Below, in pieces: positions 25,315 to 39,900 of a DNA stretch of 64,000 bases. Location: assembly GCF_000524195.1 (NCBI RefSeq), contig NW_020170559.1, positions 9,843 through 73,842 on the forward strand, given 5' to 3'. Positions within the stretch are counted from its first letter, which is position 1. Every line of letters starts with the position of its first letter. The notes beneath the pieces were generated by a model, which was given only the letters and a program-made list of their open reading frames with translations, searched no databases and was not told the DNA's origin. Origin of the DNA: Echinococcus granulosus (taxonomy: Eukaryota; Platyhelminthes; Cestoda; Cyclophyllidea; Taeniidae). The position numbers and the translations under genes are program-made.

Positions 25315-26415
25315 TTGGCACCCTGAGACTTCTTCAAAGACGAGGGCAGGCGTAGTACTCGGACAGAATACGTATTGTCGACTTAAAGAAGGGCTTGAGG
25401 GATACTGGCATGGTCCAGAGGCCAGGCCACTCTGCAGGAGTATAATGGCGGTACCTCTAAGCGGCCCGTCGCCAAAACTGAGTTAAACAAACATTTAATG
25501 TATCAAGTAGCTTCTTTCCTCTTTTGAGCGTCACCCTCGACGCTTTCCTTGTTCAACTCCCGTGTCATCCATCGCAACGCAATCCGTGCTGTAAGAAATA
25601 CGCCCACGAGCCAACCGCACCAGTCCACGAACTTGTATGCAACCGGGAAGATTTCTGTCCGCAACTTCACGGATCGTCCTGGGCAATTCTACTGGATCCA
25701 CAGTTTCGTTTTGTTTAAGAACTGTATTGAAGGGGCAAGAGTGTGCTGGCCATCATGAATATCCATCGTCAGTCGTTGAAAAGCCGGCCTAAAAGCAATC
25801 GCATAACGAAAAACGAGGTTTGAAATAGCTCCGTGGGAATGTGGTTCTTGCGTTTTCTCCTCCTTACTACTTTGTTCTCGTTTCATTGCTCCTCAGCCAT
25901 ATCTATCTGGGTTCTATCCAGCTAGCAGAGAGGTGGAGGAGGTGTCACGTGTTTGCTTAGTTGACATCCTCGTAGACAGCTCCGTAATGGACTTTTCCAG
26001 ATGGTTTACAGCCACGGGTAGTGTTGCTTTGGTTGCTAATAGCTTTCTTGCACAACATGGGACGAGGGTAGTTGCCGAAGGTAGACGAAATTTTTAACCC
26101 GTCTTTTGGGCATTGTCACGGATTTTTTCATCCGCACCATACGCACTTCTTCCGCCCCTCCATTGTCTATCACCCAGCATTATAAATTAGGATAGCAGTT
26201 CTTTAACATCGAGATCGCTTTCCGCTGCCAGCAATGCAACACCTTAAGGCTTCCTTGAAGACGAAAAGAGACATAATACATGGACAGGATATGCAATGCC
26301 GACTTACAGAAGGGATTGAGGCTACTGGCATGGCCCAGAAATCGGGTCGCCCGGTGGAGGTACAGTGGGGAGCTCTAAGTGGCTTGTTACCAAAACAGCG
26401 ATTTTAATAAATGAA
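25315..26415 (+). mobile_element. TRIM-like element, full length
   Basis: Two + oriented terminal repeats, about 25320-25510 and 26235-26410, share 'gcttgagg.tactggcatgg.ccaga', 'gtacctctaagcggcccg' / 'gagctctaagtggcttg' and 'accaaaac'. Between them lie about 720 bases that start 'ttcctcttttgagcgtc', with no credible protein. It lies inside the presumed first TRPM intron in the sense direction. Confidence 0.68.
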
Positions 26416-27766
26416 GCGTTGCATTTGATCGATGTGGTGGTTAATTACAAAGGTAGGGCTGACATTGGGCTGCGTCTGTATCCCTTTTCTTATTGATTTG
26501 TGAAGGTTTGAAATAAGTAACTTCAAGTGGTTGCACTCTTACAGCTATTTATTAGTGAGTTCCGTCATGGTGAAAGGATGTAGGCAGCGCATACAGCAAA
26601 GAAAGAACAGTTCAATAGACTAATAAAAGGAATAATAGTTTGTTGATGTTTGATTAATGTGAATTTCGGAGACTTCAAGTTGTTACTATTTCACCAACGA
26701 AACCTAATGTAGAAACTGACTTGCTGGATGGAATCGTCATATCATAACCAGCGTCATTCACATGTGATGTGCTCTTTGTCAGTCTATGATGCTTGGGAGA
26801 AACAATTTGTGTCGCAAGCAAATTGGGTGTGTTGCAATGACAGTAGATGTAGGGTGTCCTTTGTTAAGTTGACTTCACTTTTCCCGATTTTTAAGCAAAA
26901 CAACTTTAGGTAAAGTATGCCCCCTGGAGGTCCTGCTGTGGTGACGTTTGGCGTGGTTATTGTAATACTAACAATCATGTACCACTTAAACCGTTTCAGC
27001 ATAACTGCTAAAGAATTGGGGTAGTTGGATGAATGGACTATGTCGTACAACTCAAATTGTTGCTAGAAGAGAAATCTTCTCAAAACATTCTCCGCGAATT
27101 AGAGTGAGACTAGGAGAGGCCAGCAATACCATATTGTTAGATAACAAAGGATCTAGTTTGATTGAATTAAATGGATCCGAATCCGTGTGGGGTTTTTTTG
27201 TTCAAAAAGTACACACATTTAGGCTCCACCCGTTACGCACCCCACGAGATGTGTTTGTGATGCCAAATGAAATGCGCTTTTGATTGCGTCAAATCCTCAA
27301 TTGCATCGGCTTGAAGCATGCAAAAGTTGTATTGGATCACGCATTTCCAATGAAAAGCAGTGTGATCTTTCTTCTTTGGTAATTAAGCTTTCGTCATGTT
27401 ATTTCTACGTTCAGAGTAACTGCCAATGTTGAAGTAGTTTTACTAAAGGACTGTGTATTGGGATCCCATCTGAAGAAACCATAAGAGGATTCCGGAAGCA
27501 GGTTTATTATCAACACGCGAGATGGCTAAGGCAGCATGACTGAAAAGTTTCAATCTCTTTCAAAATAAAAGGAGTTTGTCCTGTTATCCCTTATCAGGTT
27601 GAGGGAGCGCTGAACAGGCATTGCATGCATGCGCGTACACTCACTCATCCATAAGCCTTTCAATCAATTCATCCACCTATCCTTGCTCCCCCCAGCTCTT
27701 AATTTGTCCATAAATCCGTTTTAATGGGTCTTCCTGATATTATTCGACGTCTAATTCTTTCCTTAG

Positions 27767-27947
27767 ATGTGGTTGCGGTCGATTCCCGGAGGAGCATGAT
27801 CTTTATGTAATTCGTGATGCGCGTATGGACGCCCATTTAGAACCGGAAAAAGAGCGATGGCAGGTTAAGAGCCACACATGTGAGGTTCCCACGACCGCCT
27901 TTGGCACTGTCGAATTTCAGGGCGGGCCACATCCCACTAAAGCTAGG
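27767..27947 (+). CDS. TRPM: TRPM exon A, start of the TRPM homology region
   Basis: Acceptor 'ttctttccttag', donor AGG|gtgagt. It encodes the Cys motif '[10 protein letters not shown]' and then '[16 protein letters not shown]', the classic entry block of TRPM proteins. It opens with one base completing a split codon, so an upstream coding exon exists. It ends in phase 0. Confidence 0.92.
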
Positions 27948-30900
27948 GTGAGTTTTCATTCTACATCTTTTCTATTACATAATCGCCTCTCTGTTAATGT
28001 ACTGTCCAACCTACCTATCCATTTAATAGGTTTGCCTATCGAGTACGATCTGTGATAGCTCGAATGGCACAGATATTCCTCATACAGCCAGCTATTCAGT
28101 TGATATTTTTTAGCTGTTTTTACTAGACTAGATTTTTACCTGATAGTATCAGCAGAGACAGTATCATGATTATACAATTGAGTGACTGAGAAGTGCCCGC
28201 CATAATGACTTTTTACTGTAAATTATGAAGTATAAGTGCTCTTTATTGTGCTTCCATCATTTACCCCTCATATTATCAAGTGGCGGTTCAATCTAATGGT
28301 TGTGATTCAAACATGTATGATTTGCTAGAAGAGTCTTACTCTTGTTAAACTTGTTACAGGAGGTNNNNNNNNNNNNNNNNNNNNNNNNNNNNNNNNNNNN
28401 NNNNNNNNNNNNNNNNNNNNNNNNNNNNNNNNNNNNNNNNNNNNNNNNNNNNNNNNNNNNNNNNGGGGCAAAATATTTCGTAAAGGTTGAATTTGCAGCA
28501 AGCTTTTATCCCTTTGGGAAGGATGATAGATTTTTATGGCGATTGTTTCCAACTAATAATGTGTTTTAAGAAGCTTTTTGCAACTGGTTGATCTTTACTA
28601 TAAAAACTGCACAAATTTATTTCCCTACTTTCCCTTTTTCCATTTTTTTGCTGCCCTGTAAGTGACGGTTTTCCAAGTGGACTTATTTTTTGCAATACTA
28701 ACTGGTGTGATGTTGAAATATGATTGAAACCGGGGTGCCCACTCCTTTTTGTCAAAATTGAAATCTACTTTTTTATAGGTGATTTGGGAAATCTTGGGCT
28801 ATCCTGAGGGATCACAGCTAAAATGGGCCATAAATAGCCCAAAACCCGACGTTGAATGCCACTTGGATCAGATTACTGGTAAAATAACACTGTGATTTGA
28901 AGCCTTAGGAACTTTTTAACGATTTTCACACTTTCCTTAGAACTAAAGAGCACGGAATGCAAAGAAATAATCAGTCATGCCTGAGTTTATTGCGGGCGTA
29001 ACCCTGTTTTGAAGATCCCCTTTTCCCGCACTTTGATGTACCAAGAGTTGTGACTATGTGAAACACGCGTGTCAAATACTAAGAAACAGCGAGTTTTCAC
29101 GTGTCTCTTTTGGGCAGGCGTGCCTAGGGCATAAATTTACCCTTGGTGAATTATCTATGAGTTGATTAAAAAGGTCAAAAATGGTTTCACTCTAATCATT
29201 GTATTCACAGCTCTCCGAACGTCCAGCTACGGCCACGTAACAAGGTAGTAGGCAAGAATCCGCGAGTAAATACTGATAAATATGGGAAACTAAGCTTGAA
29301 TTTTGAATCTACCTATCCCAACTACAAACGGTGATGTGCCTGATTAACAGCAGTCAAATCATAAAAGATGTGGACTAGAGGTCAAAATAACGAGCAGGCC
29401 AATGGCTGAAACCCTACATAGCTGGCATTGTCGTAGACCCAGTTCATCCCGTTACACTACCAGTGATTAATGCAACAATCTCGATAGCACAGTGGCCAAG
29501 TCATCCCTGAGGCTTGAAGTTATGAAAGAGGTACAAAAAGAATGCAGTATAAGGCGTGAAAACTATTGCCTCCCCCTGCATTTATACACTCGGCTCCAAG
29601 CATGTTGTGATTCTCCAAAATTGCAAAGTTCCGTGAATGTTCTTTTACACCATTTCTGTGGTAAGCTTTGATCATTGTGCTATTTCATGGTAGAAGCCAT
29701 TGCAATAAAATCAACGTATGCTGTTCCACTCATGTAAAAAAGTGTTGCTTGGCGTCTTAGCTGTCGGTGTCAAGACTGGTCCACAACATGCATCGGCTGT
29801 GATGGAAAAACCTGCTAATTACTACCACCCTGGTATCGTTTTTAAATCCCGGTTTAATTTGAACGACCTAGCTAATTCTGCAGACTTATGTGTATATCGC
29901 GTAGATCACAGCAAAAATATTTACTACTCATAGTGACGCCACGAGGTAAAAAACTCACTTCACTTACACCACGTAGCGTAGGTGTGGTCGAGGCGAACTC
30001 ATGCTACTGATGTGTCGTCTATATTTTAGTACGTGAGGTTAAGCTACGAAACGCCACCGGAGACGGTGGTGCAGCTGCTGCTACGGGAGTGGCGTCTGCG
30101 CGTGCCCAGTCTGGTCATTTCAGTGCTAGGGGGTCTGGCCAACGCGCCTCTTCAGGCCAAGTTGGGCTCTGTGGTGAAGCGAGGCCTGTTGAGGGCAGCC
30201 AAAACCACTGGTGCATGGGTCATCACCAATGGTCTGGATACCGGTAAGTAAATTGTCCAGCTGACTCACAACCTGCCTTTTCAATTGCCAAATCTTCTGT
30301 CTGTCCATTCACGTATCATGCTGTTAATCTGTGTTATTATCTGTCCTCCTTTTGATTCACCCATCTGTTTGGTAACTGACGTGGAAAACCAAGAAGGTGA
30401 GGCAATAGGCGAAAATTTGATTGTTAAGCCTGATATCAACCTTATTGTTGGGGTCATTGGCACAAATCAACCTCCCCCAATGACTGCTGTCAAAGTTTAG
30501 GAGACGAAAAAGTCCCCCAAAAGTTTAGCGCAGTTAACGCGCTTTTGGGGGACATTTTTAAAGTGGAACACCTGTTCACAAGAATCGCACCCTAGTCTGG
30601 GTAACTGGAGGAGAATTATCAGCCTCAGCCCATGTGCATACATACGCAATTGGCATGATTATTGGGCTATTTTATTAAGAAAAAGAGGAAGTCTTTAAAA
30701 GTTTACACCGATTTGCATAAAACCCACTTACCTAGTCGACTGAACAGGCAGGGGGGTGGCTGTGTAGGTAGGCGAATTTTCCATCCATTGAATTGCTAAT
30801 TGCCAAGCTGTGATAAATGGTACAACCCCGGTCCAATTTTGACTGAGTGAAGCCTTTTTACTACCCTGCCTACAAAATTCTTCATTGTGGTGGGTTGCAG

Positions 30901-33900
30901 GGGAGTTGGAAGGCTAGGAACATGGATGACCTAATAGATACGATTGAAATAACAGCTGAAAACGCAGCCCTACTCTTCCTTGATGTCTGCGGCTCTTCTT
31001 TTCAATTTCTTGCAACGTGGTGGAGTAAGAGATATTATGGTCCACTAATACCTTTTCATGATCAGACACCATTCTAATTCAATTTATTAAAGTTTTGGGA
31101 GGGGCAGGGGAGAATATGCTTAGAAGATGCTGGGTAATGTCGGTATATAAGCTTCTCTAAGTGCGTCTTACCAACTTCGCGTCTCATTTAGCCTTGAAGA
31201 AGTCATTGAAGTTCCATGATTCTACTAGATAGCTTATCCGCGGGTCTGGAGGACTGAAAATTTGAAAACAGCGATAGCAATGTCAACAAAAAGGCTGAAT
31301 CGTGAGCCAATGGGAAGGTCGCCGTAACACGTTCACCACTACAGTCATCCCAATGTTTGATCGTTCAAATATGGTGAAGATCGTCCCTTGTTCTTTGAGG
31401 CTGATTTCATACAAGTACTCCCAAGCCATGAACCTCCTACATCTATTTTAGAGTCTTGAACTCAGTTAATATGATTGGGAAATGATTTAGTGGAGTCGCC
31501 AATGATGTTTATAAACCGGTAAAGAACACGTCACAGGTTTGTGACGCCGAGCGCTCTTGCTAGGAATCATTCGTGTCTTATAGACTGCAAACAAAGAACT
31601 ATGCTGAGAGTTTAGTTACTGCGGAACATGTAGGATGATGAACCGCCATCCCCAAACTTCTGATTGCCCGTCGTATCAAATCTTAAATGGCTTTTTTACC
31701 TTATTGAAGCTGGTTGTCTAGCGCTTGTCAAGTTCCCTCCAAAGGATTCTTTGGTTCAAATCCGTAGAATTTCAGATTATGAGAAAAAGAATCTTTGTAT
31801 ATTACTGCGTTGGGTAAATCTGATTATTGGACGATTTTTCGACTCAGCTTTCCGAGAAATTAAGCAGTTTTCTCTCTAGAAATAATTTGTGACGGCACAT
31901 AATGACACAGTTTACTATTAGCAATTCATCTTGTTAATTGATTGACGCTGTGTGGGCCGACGTACAGAATAGCAGAGCACTACTGGCATGGCTCAGAGGC
32001 CATGCCGTCGGAAAAGGTGCAACCGCGGAGCGTGAAGTGCCCACAAAGTTAAAACGAAAAGTTAAATGAATAATCAAAGCAATATATCAGTTTATTTGTA
32101 GGTGGAAAGAGCAGGATGTCAAAGTGTCTGTTAGACGCGGATTTTGAAGATATATATCATTACTGCAATATCGGATGTCATTGCGTGACAGTTGTTTGAG
32201 GGATGGAGGGAGAGTTAGACAATTAACTAACGTATTACATACCCCCTCTCTTTTGACCGTCGTCCTCGGCGCTCCCCTTGGTCAGCTACTCGTGTCAGCC
32301 ACCGCAACGTAATCGGTGCTATGAGGATAAGGACCCACGAGCCAACCGTACCCATTGTCGAATTTCCTTGAAGATGAAGAGATAGTTGACTGCAACGTCC
32401 CCGATATTCCTTTGCAATCCTACTGGATCTGGAGTTTCTTCCTGTGCAGGAACTGGATTCGGGGACGGGAAATGTGATGGCCATCAAGCGTGTCCATAGA
32501 TAGGCGTAAGAACACTGACCTAAATGCGGAGCCAAATAACAAAAGACGGGACTTGCCATATTTGCGTGGGGGTTAGAGTTTTGCGCCTATCCCTTCTTGC
32601 CACTGTTTTCACACATCAGTGCTACCTACCCGTATCTATCTCTTTGGGCTTCATCCGGCTAGTAGAAAAGTTGAGGAGGTATCCCGGATCCATATAATTG
32701 ATATCTTCATAGAGGTACGGCAGACAGCTCCGTAACGAACTTTTCCAGAAGGTTTAGGCCCACGACTAGTGTCACTTTGGTTGTTAATTGCTTTCCCACA
32801 GATCACGGGGCTGGGATAGTTGCCGTAGGTGGAAGACATTTTTAACCCCTCTGTCGGCCACTGTCACAGATCTTTTCGACCTCATCATGTGACCTTCTTC
32901 CGCCCTGCTAAGGTTTATCATCCAGCAGTGGAAATCAGGGTAGACGTCCTTTAAGATAGGGTTCACTTTTCACTGCCACCAGTGCAGCGCGTTAGGACTT
33001 CCCTTAGGACGAAAGAAGACATAATACTCGGGGCGAATGCGCATTATTGACGTACAGTAGGGGTTGGTACTACCGACATGGCTCAGAGGACAGCCCACTC
33101 GACGAGGGCACAATGGCAGAGCACCTGAGTGGCATGTTTACCAAAATCGAGAGTTAAAGAAACAGCCATCGTATGTTTGAAATATTTATTTCCATCGCAA
33201 CGGCATGGGCGGGGCAAGGCACATGGGCAGTTTTGATGAGTGCTCACTGAAATGTGAGTAATGCAATCAATGCTGTTTATTGCTTATTTTTGAGTTTTCT
33301 GGACACCAGCCATTAATCCATTAACATGCTCCATCCTTTTGTCTAACCGTCAGGGTTATAAAGTTAACCCGTACATTGGACACCTTCTTTCACAACGGTT
33401 GAGAAAATCGACCATTGAGACGCTTTGATTACTTCTACGGTTAACGAAAATATGAATTTGCAGTGCCATGTGAATCCTTTTTGAAGAAATCTAGGAGCAC
33501 GCTACTTAAAATGACACTGGGCGTCGCACTCTTCCGATCTAGTGGAATTCAATCATTATGTTTCTCTTTTGTCCATTTTTTTTACTATAGGCGTGACACG
33601 GCACGTGGGCGAGGCACTGGGTGAGGAGGTGCACGTTCGCGGCTCCAAAATCGTCGCTCTTGGTATTGCGCCCTGGGGTGTAGTGCAGCAGCGTAACATG
33701 CTCATTGGCATTGATGTGAGTCTTTTATCTCCCCTTCGCTTATCTCCTCTTCTCTTCTCTTTTCCAACCCTGAATGGTTTTTACTTACATTTATATAAAC
33801 CCCTTTTTTCTCACTTTTGATTAAACACCTGAGGAAGACAGACATCGTTATGCCATTTTATGGAAAAAAATAGAGAATTCTAGGTGCTTTGCTTTTTTAC

Positions 33901-36900
33901 ACTGACCTTTGATAACCTCAGGGTTCAAATTTTAATTGGTGGAATCATGACCCTTCAATTTATTCACCATGGTGTTGTAACCATCCGTGGACTTTGATGA
34001 GTCCAACCACGAGCAAATACTTGTATCGTTTAATATCCATTAGATGAGCTGCGAAACGGTTCGTACAATGAAATGTGCTGGACGGTGAACTGCATGTGTT
34101 AACACCAGTGAATTCCGCCCCTTCAAATGTAGCCTTCAGTTGTTAATTGGCTACACAATTGGTTGGTCAAGAAACGCGCTTTAGCTTAACACAAAACTGG
34201 TTCGACTTAGCTTATGTATGCGTTTTGGCCACAGCACACCTGTCAGTATCACGCACAAGGTACGTTGGCGGGAAGACAGGAGACAGCCCTGAACCCGCAC
34301 CACAACTACTTCCTGCTGGCGGACAATGGAACATCGGGCAAGTTTTCCACCGCCGAAATCTGTCTCCGACGTCGTCTTGAACAGTACCTCGCACAACAGC
34401 CTATTGGCCTGCGCAGACTAGGTGGGTTACTTTGCTTTTCACTCGTAACCGCAAAGTGACGAGAGAATCTGGCGTTAGTTTTATTGGCAATGTATATTCA
34501 ACCTGAGTGTTTTTCCCACATTGGTTCGACACTTCCAGTACCTACACCACACATGCGTCACATCCCGATATTCTTACCTTAGTTTGGCGTCACAAAAGTG
34601 TGACATCTGTTTTTTAATAACAACCATTTGTTGCACTGAATTGTTTAAAACAACTCGAGTTTCAAACAGTGAGATAGGTGTAGAATGTTCGTAGCCTGAG
34701 GACTTTGTAAGAGCGTGTGAAGACCTCATACAATACCCCAGGACGGGAGAGGATAGTGTCTCATCCTCGACCTCTGTATCTTCTTGATAATACTACCCCA
34801 AGCAATGATTTGCCGTCTTTTATTTTAATGCAAAAAAAACGGGAGGTGTAGCATTAAGTTCGCTGGAAGTTCATTTGCGTCCCCATTCCTTAATTAACGG
34901 CGATGGTCCTCCTTTTTTATACTTAATTATCATCATGAAATATAAAGCATTCGTTTTACCACTAGATTTTAAAGCATTAGATTTGCTGCTTCACCTTGAA
35001 TTTTTTATGGTGGGCATAGTGGTCGATCATCCAGTAGTCTTCTGGAACATTTTGCTGCAAACGCCAAAGATTGGACTAACGGAAAACGTGTGGTGCGTCA
35101 GTCGATGGGTCTTAGAGGTGGGGTGGCACCGAGAGGCTAAGTGACCTCTTAATGCACTGAAATTCACTGTGACTCAAAAAATGCGTGAAGTGACGGCAAC
35201 ATCAAGGTTCGATGACGCTAGTATTCCGAAATCAATGTCCAATTTGAGCTAAATCACCAAGGCAGTTGGACGCATAAGTTCTGCAGTAACGAAATGGAAA
35301 CAGTTTTCTTGAGGTTTGCATCAATTTGCTGCTACAGCAAAGAGGATGAACCGTATTAAATTGTCAAATTTTTTACGTCTGGTTAATCACGCTGTATTCT
35401 TTCTGAAATCCGCGGGGAGAGGGCATTCGGTACGCCTTTCTGTTAGTAAGTGCAAGACTCTCGTAGGTGCAATTTTTATTTCAACAATCTCTACCTTCTT
35501 TAAAATAGGAAAAAAGACTTGTCCGTACCTTCAACCTGTTCCGCTTTTGAAGAAGAAAAAACGATGTTTTACATACCAAGGGCGTTGTCCTTCAATGCCA
35601 CAACTGTTGCAGTGGTCGACCACCAAAATACCGTTCAAATGATATTTCTAAAGGTCAGGAAATTTATTTCATGGATTTCTGCGCTGCAAATGAGTGCCAA
35701 ATGGAGATGTGACATAAGTCACTTCAGTAAATTCCCTACACCGAAGTCTCTTTCAGCGGCGAATTGCAGTTTGCATTAGCATTTGACATTGATAAATTGG
35801 ATGTAACTCGGTGGCAATTGTGGTAATACTACCTTGAAATTTGGGAAATACAGAATCGCAGTAACTGGGCATATTTTATGTGTCGAAATGTCTTCATGTG
35901 CTGAATGCAATTATACAATGACAGAAGGCGTCCGGTTTGTTTTCGTGGGGCTGCTTATCGCACTAACAATTCTAAGATTGCAGTGGTAATGGTTTGTTTA
36001 AATGCTTTGTGCATTGAGAGTATTCACTTTGGGTGTGTCGGATGAGTCTTTTATGAAGGGTCAAATTTTTTGTCAGGCAGACGGCATTTTTAAACAACGT
36101 TCGGCTTTTCACCACGTTTTGCGATAATTAAAAACGAGGCACAACGTTCTTCCGTTTGACATGAATCCAAAAGCCTCTGAATGAAAGAGGCTTCAATCAG
36201 AATTGGAATTCCTTAGACATTGGCTTCGAAAATGATCAGCAGGAGCATAAAGAAGATATCCGCCATCTGACGCGGCTGATGGATAATATTTATACAGAGA
36301 ATTAAATGTCGTACTACGTGTCATCTACCGACTCATTCCCATTGCACAGCAGATTTGGTCGAATCTCCGCCACTTTTATCCTGCTCATTTCGCAACAATC
36401 TTCACAAGTATTTTTAATTAAAGCTACTGCTTGATTGGTTATTTATAGATGTTAACAACCTTATATTTGAAGAGTTATCCCCGCTGCTCCCTATTGCACA
36501 GTCATGGGCAATTAGAAAGGCGGTGAATCTGGCTCTAATGAAAGTGCATATTTAGTATAACTTATTTTAGCATTTAGTCGTCAGTCTCTTTTGTTTTGGT
36601 GAATCTCCAAGTACTGGGAGGAAAGTAAGCTTATTTTTGTTTTCTACCAAGCAATCGAGACGCTCCTTTCTGTTAAGGTGTCTTTGTGGGCACGCCTATT
36701 TTGTGATTAACAAATTGTTTAGTTCGTTAGGGAGTTATGATTTGATTTGAGAAAAGCATTTCTGAAGTAGTATACTCCCTTGACAGCAGTCTATAATTTC
36801 AATAGCTTGATTTGATTGCTTTCAAGGCTAATCGAAAAGTATAACTACCAAGGAAGAGGTTCGTGCTAAATTTCCTCCTTTCAGCTCCTTCTATTACTTG

Positions 36901-39900
36901 ATATCTTGTGATGAGAATAGTTTAAGTTTATAAAAACAATTTTCTAGGCTAACAGATAAAGTTAAATTAAGTAAATGATGGACTCACTATTATAATCAGG
37001 CTAGAATCGAGTTACGTAAATGTGGATGTTCCAAATCACCCCCGTGCGAGTTTGTCGCTTATCGAAAACATGTCAAATTTTTACTACAATTGTATCACAG
37101 TCCTTTGTCTTCATCGTCGTTTACTTCTTTTCAGAAGATTATGGTATATTAAGGTATCAAACTGCCAGAAACTGAAATTCTCTTAAATTAAGGAGCCAAA
37201 TTTCTCAGTTATTTTCATCTCGTCTACTTTTCGAGGGATCTAAATGTTTGTGTAGCGTCCCGAGACTTATCTGAAGGTGAAGGAAGATATAATACTCAGA
37301 AAAAAATGTGTGCTACCGACGTACAGAAGGGCTTGAGGCTAATGGTACGGCCCGGAGGCCAGGTCGCTCAGCAAGGGTACAATGGCGGAGCATCTAAGTG
37401 GCCAATCATATTCCATTGAAAGCGAATAAACAAGTGTTGGCGCGTAAACAAGCTTATCTTAATCGCAAACAACTTTTTTGTTTTCTTTATAAATTCATGC
37501 TCGGCGTTACAGTCCAAAATGGGGGTGAATTTCGCCTTGAAGATAGAGAAAACATGTGACAAGTCTAAATTTTGCTTTTTAATTGATAGTTCCGTCAAAA
37601 TTTTGCCTGCTTTGCACTAATTCAGCGTCCCGAGGCTTCTCTAAAGATGGAAGAAGACATAATACTTGGGCAGAATATACATATTCAACATACAGTAGGA
37701 CTTGGATCTACTATCATGGCCTGGAGGCCAGTCCACCTCGGCGAAGGTACAATGGTGGAGCATCTAAGTAACCCCTTTCCCAGTACCAAGAGTTAAACGA
37801 ACAACCAATGTAATACATAGCCCCTCTCCTCTTTTGAGCATCGTCCCTGGCGCTTCCCTTGATCAACCTTGCGCATCAGTTATTACAACGTTGTAAGAAA
37901 AGCACCCAGGAATCAGCCGTGCTAGCCACCAAAATTTTATCCATTTAAGAAGACAGTTGACCCCAACTTCACTAGCTCCTCTTGGCAACTACTGCATCCG
38001 GAGTTTTGCCCTGTTTGAGAACTTGATTTCAGGATTAGAGAATGTACTCGCCATCGCACGTGTCCATGGTAAGTCGGAGGAACACTGGACCAAAGGCAGA
38101 GTCTAAAGCAATGGACGAGTTTAAAATGGTTCTGCGGGGGTCGGGTTTTTCATCTATTCTTCCTTGTCACATCGTTCTCACTTCAGTACTGCCCTGCTAC
38201 ATCTATCTATCTACCTACCTATCTATCTAGGTTCCATCCAATTCGTAAGGGAGCGGAGGTGGTATCGTGAGCTTAAATAGGCGATATTTTCATATAGGAA
38301 CTGTAGATAGGTCCGTAACGAACTTTTTCAGATGATTTTCGAGTACAGCTGGTGTCGCTTCAATTGTTAATAGCTTTCCTGCAGACCACGGCACTGGGAT
38401 AGATGCCGAAGTTAGACGTTATTTTTAGCTCTTCCACTAGGAGTCGTCACAGATTCTTGCATCCGCAGCATAGGCACTTCTTTCACCTTGCAGTAGAAAT
38501 CAGGATGGGGTTTGCTTTCCGCTGTCACTAATGTGGCGCTCTGAGACTTCCCTGGAGATGGGAGAAGGCAATACTCGGATAGAATATATATATTCGATAT
38601 CAGTAGGGTCAGGGGCTACAGGCATGGCCTGGAGGCCAGCCCACTCGACGAAGGTACAATGGCGGAGCATTGAAGTGGCCTCTTTACCAAAACAGGCTTG
38701 AATCTACAACAACAACTAATTCAAATCGCAAAATCAGATGAAATGATCTCGATCATTTCTACCTTTCATGGCAAACCTAGGCGGAAGGTATAAGATGACG
38801 TTCTAGGGTCTTTTCTGGTGCATATCCTGTGGCATGTAAGTTGCTGTTCTTTAGGCTATTCCTAGTAAAATGCGGACCTTCATCTCAAAGATCTCCTACC
38901 ATGTGATGTGAGTGCCAACCAATTTAATGATTTTTTTTTCAGTCATTCATTTTTGGCTCTGGTAACCAAATTAACCGGTTTTTTGCCACGCCGCGTTCTA
39001 TTCGGAGAAGTCATTGCCGTTTTTTTAGCTGTTATGGCAGCATTTTTAGATTACTATGGAGCTGGTTCATAAACTACATGTCCTTCGAAATTTGCAGGTC
39101 ACGTATCAACACTTGTCACGTTGTTTTAATGTAACAGTTGTCAGTTTGATGTGAAACTAAAAAAAATGACATCATACAAATAGGGTCTCTTTTCAAATGA
39201 TTTTTTTTGGACATAAGGGGTGTCAGAATCACCAACTCATCTCAGCCATTTTGTGAATCAAGTTTTCTCTAACGTAATTGGCTGCGAGCGAAACGAAAGG
39301 TTAGATCATGACCATACCAATTTGGCGTCTAATTATATCTTGGAAAAGACTCGTGAAAACAGAGGAATAGCAGATGAATTGGCTCTGGGATAGCTGAATA
39401 TGAATGTTTGATTCGGCTATGACCTCATTAATACCAATGTCGCGTCAAAAAATTCTTACGTTCTGAGTTTCAAAAGATAGGTTAGAAGTCACATCTTTTT
39501 GGAAAGGATTGGATTGGTTTTTATGTACACTGAGCCATTTGTTTTCCCCTTGACCTCACAGATCTATTTCCACGTGTCTTTTGAATATTTGTCCTCTCTG
39601 TTCGGAAGACTTAGTTGGGGATGAAGAAATTGCCTTCTCCTTGATCTAATCCCTGTAGTTCTGTATTCATCTTGTAAACTCCAATCCAAAACAGCATTCT
39701 ATTGCACGATACTGTGACTACCTCAACACGATTACCCCAAGTTGTGCAATAACTGACTCATCTTAAAGCACCCGTTAGGAATAAGGGCCCACGAAAGCTA
39801 TCTCACTTCTAGTGGAACACCGGCGGATTACGCGTAACTGCTGAAAAGTTCCTGACTTTAAATTGACATCAACAATATCATGCACTTCTATGTAATCAGG

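Noticed and set aside
26728..26913. Short frame with 'AWEKQFVSQANWVCCNDSRC' that resembles the missing TRPM segment before exon A
   Set aside because: The available acceptor and donor give phases that fit neither the candidate start exon nor exon A, and the likeness is slight.
28325..28569. Open frames across the N stretch
   Set aside because: They are open only because the 100 N contain no stop codons.
32227..32559. 110-codon minus-strand frame
   Set aside because: Lies wholly in the internal region of a TRIM-like element and is not open in the other copies.
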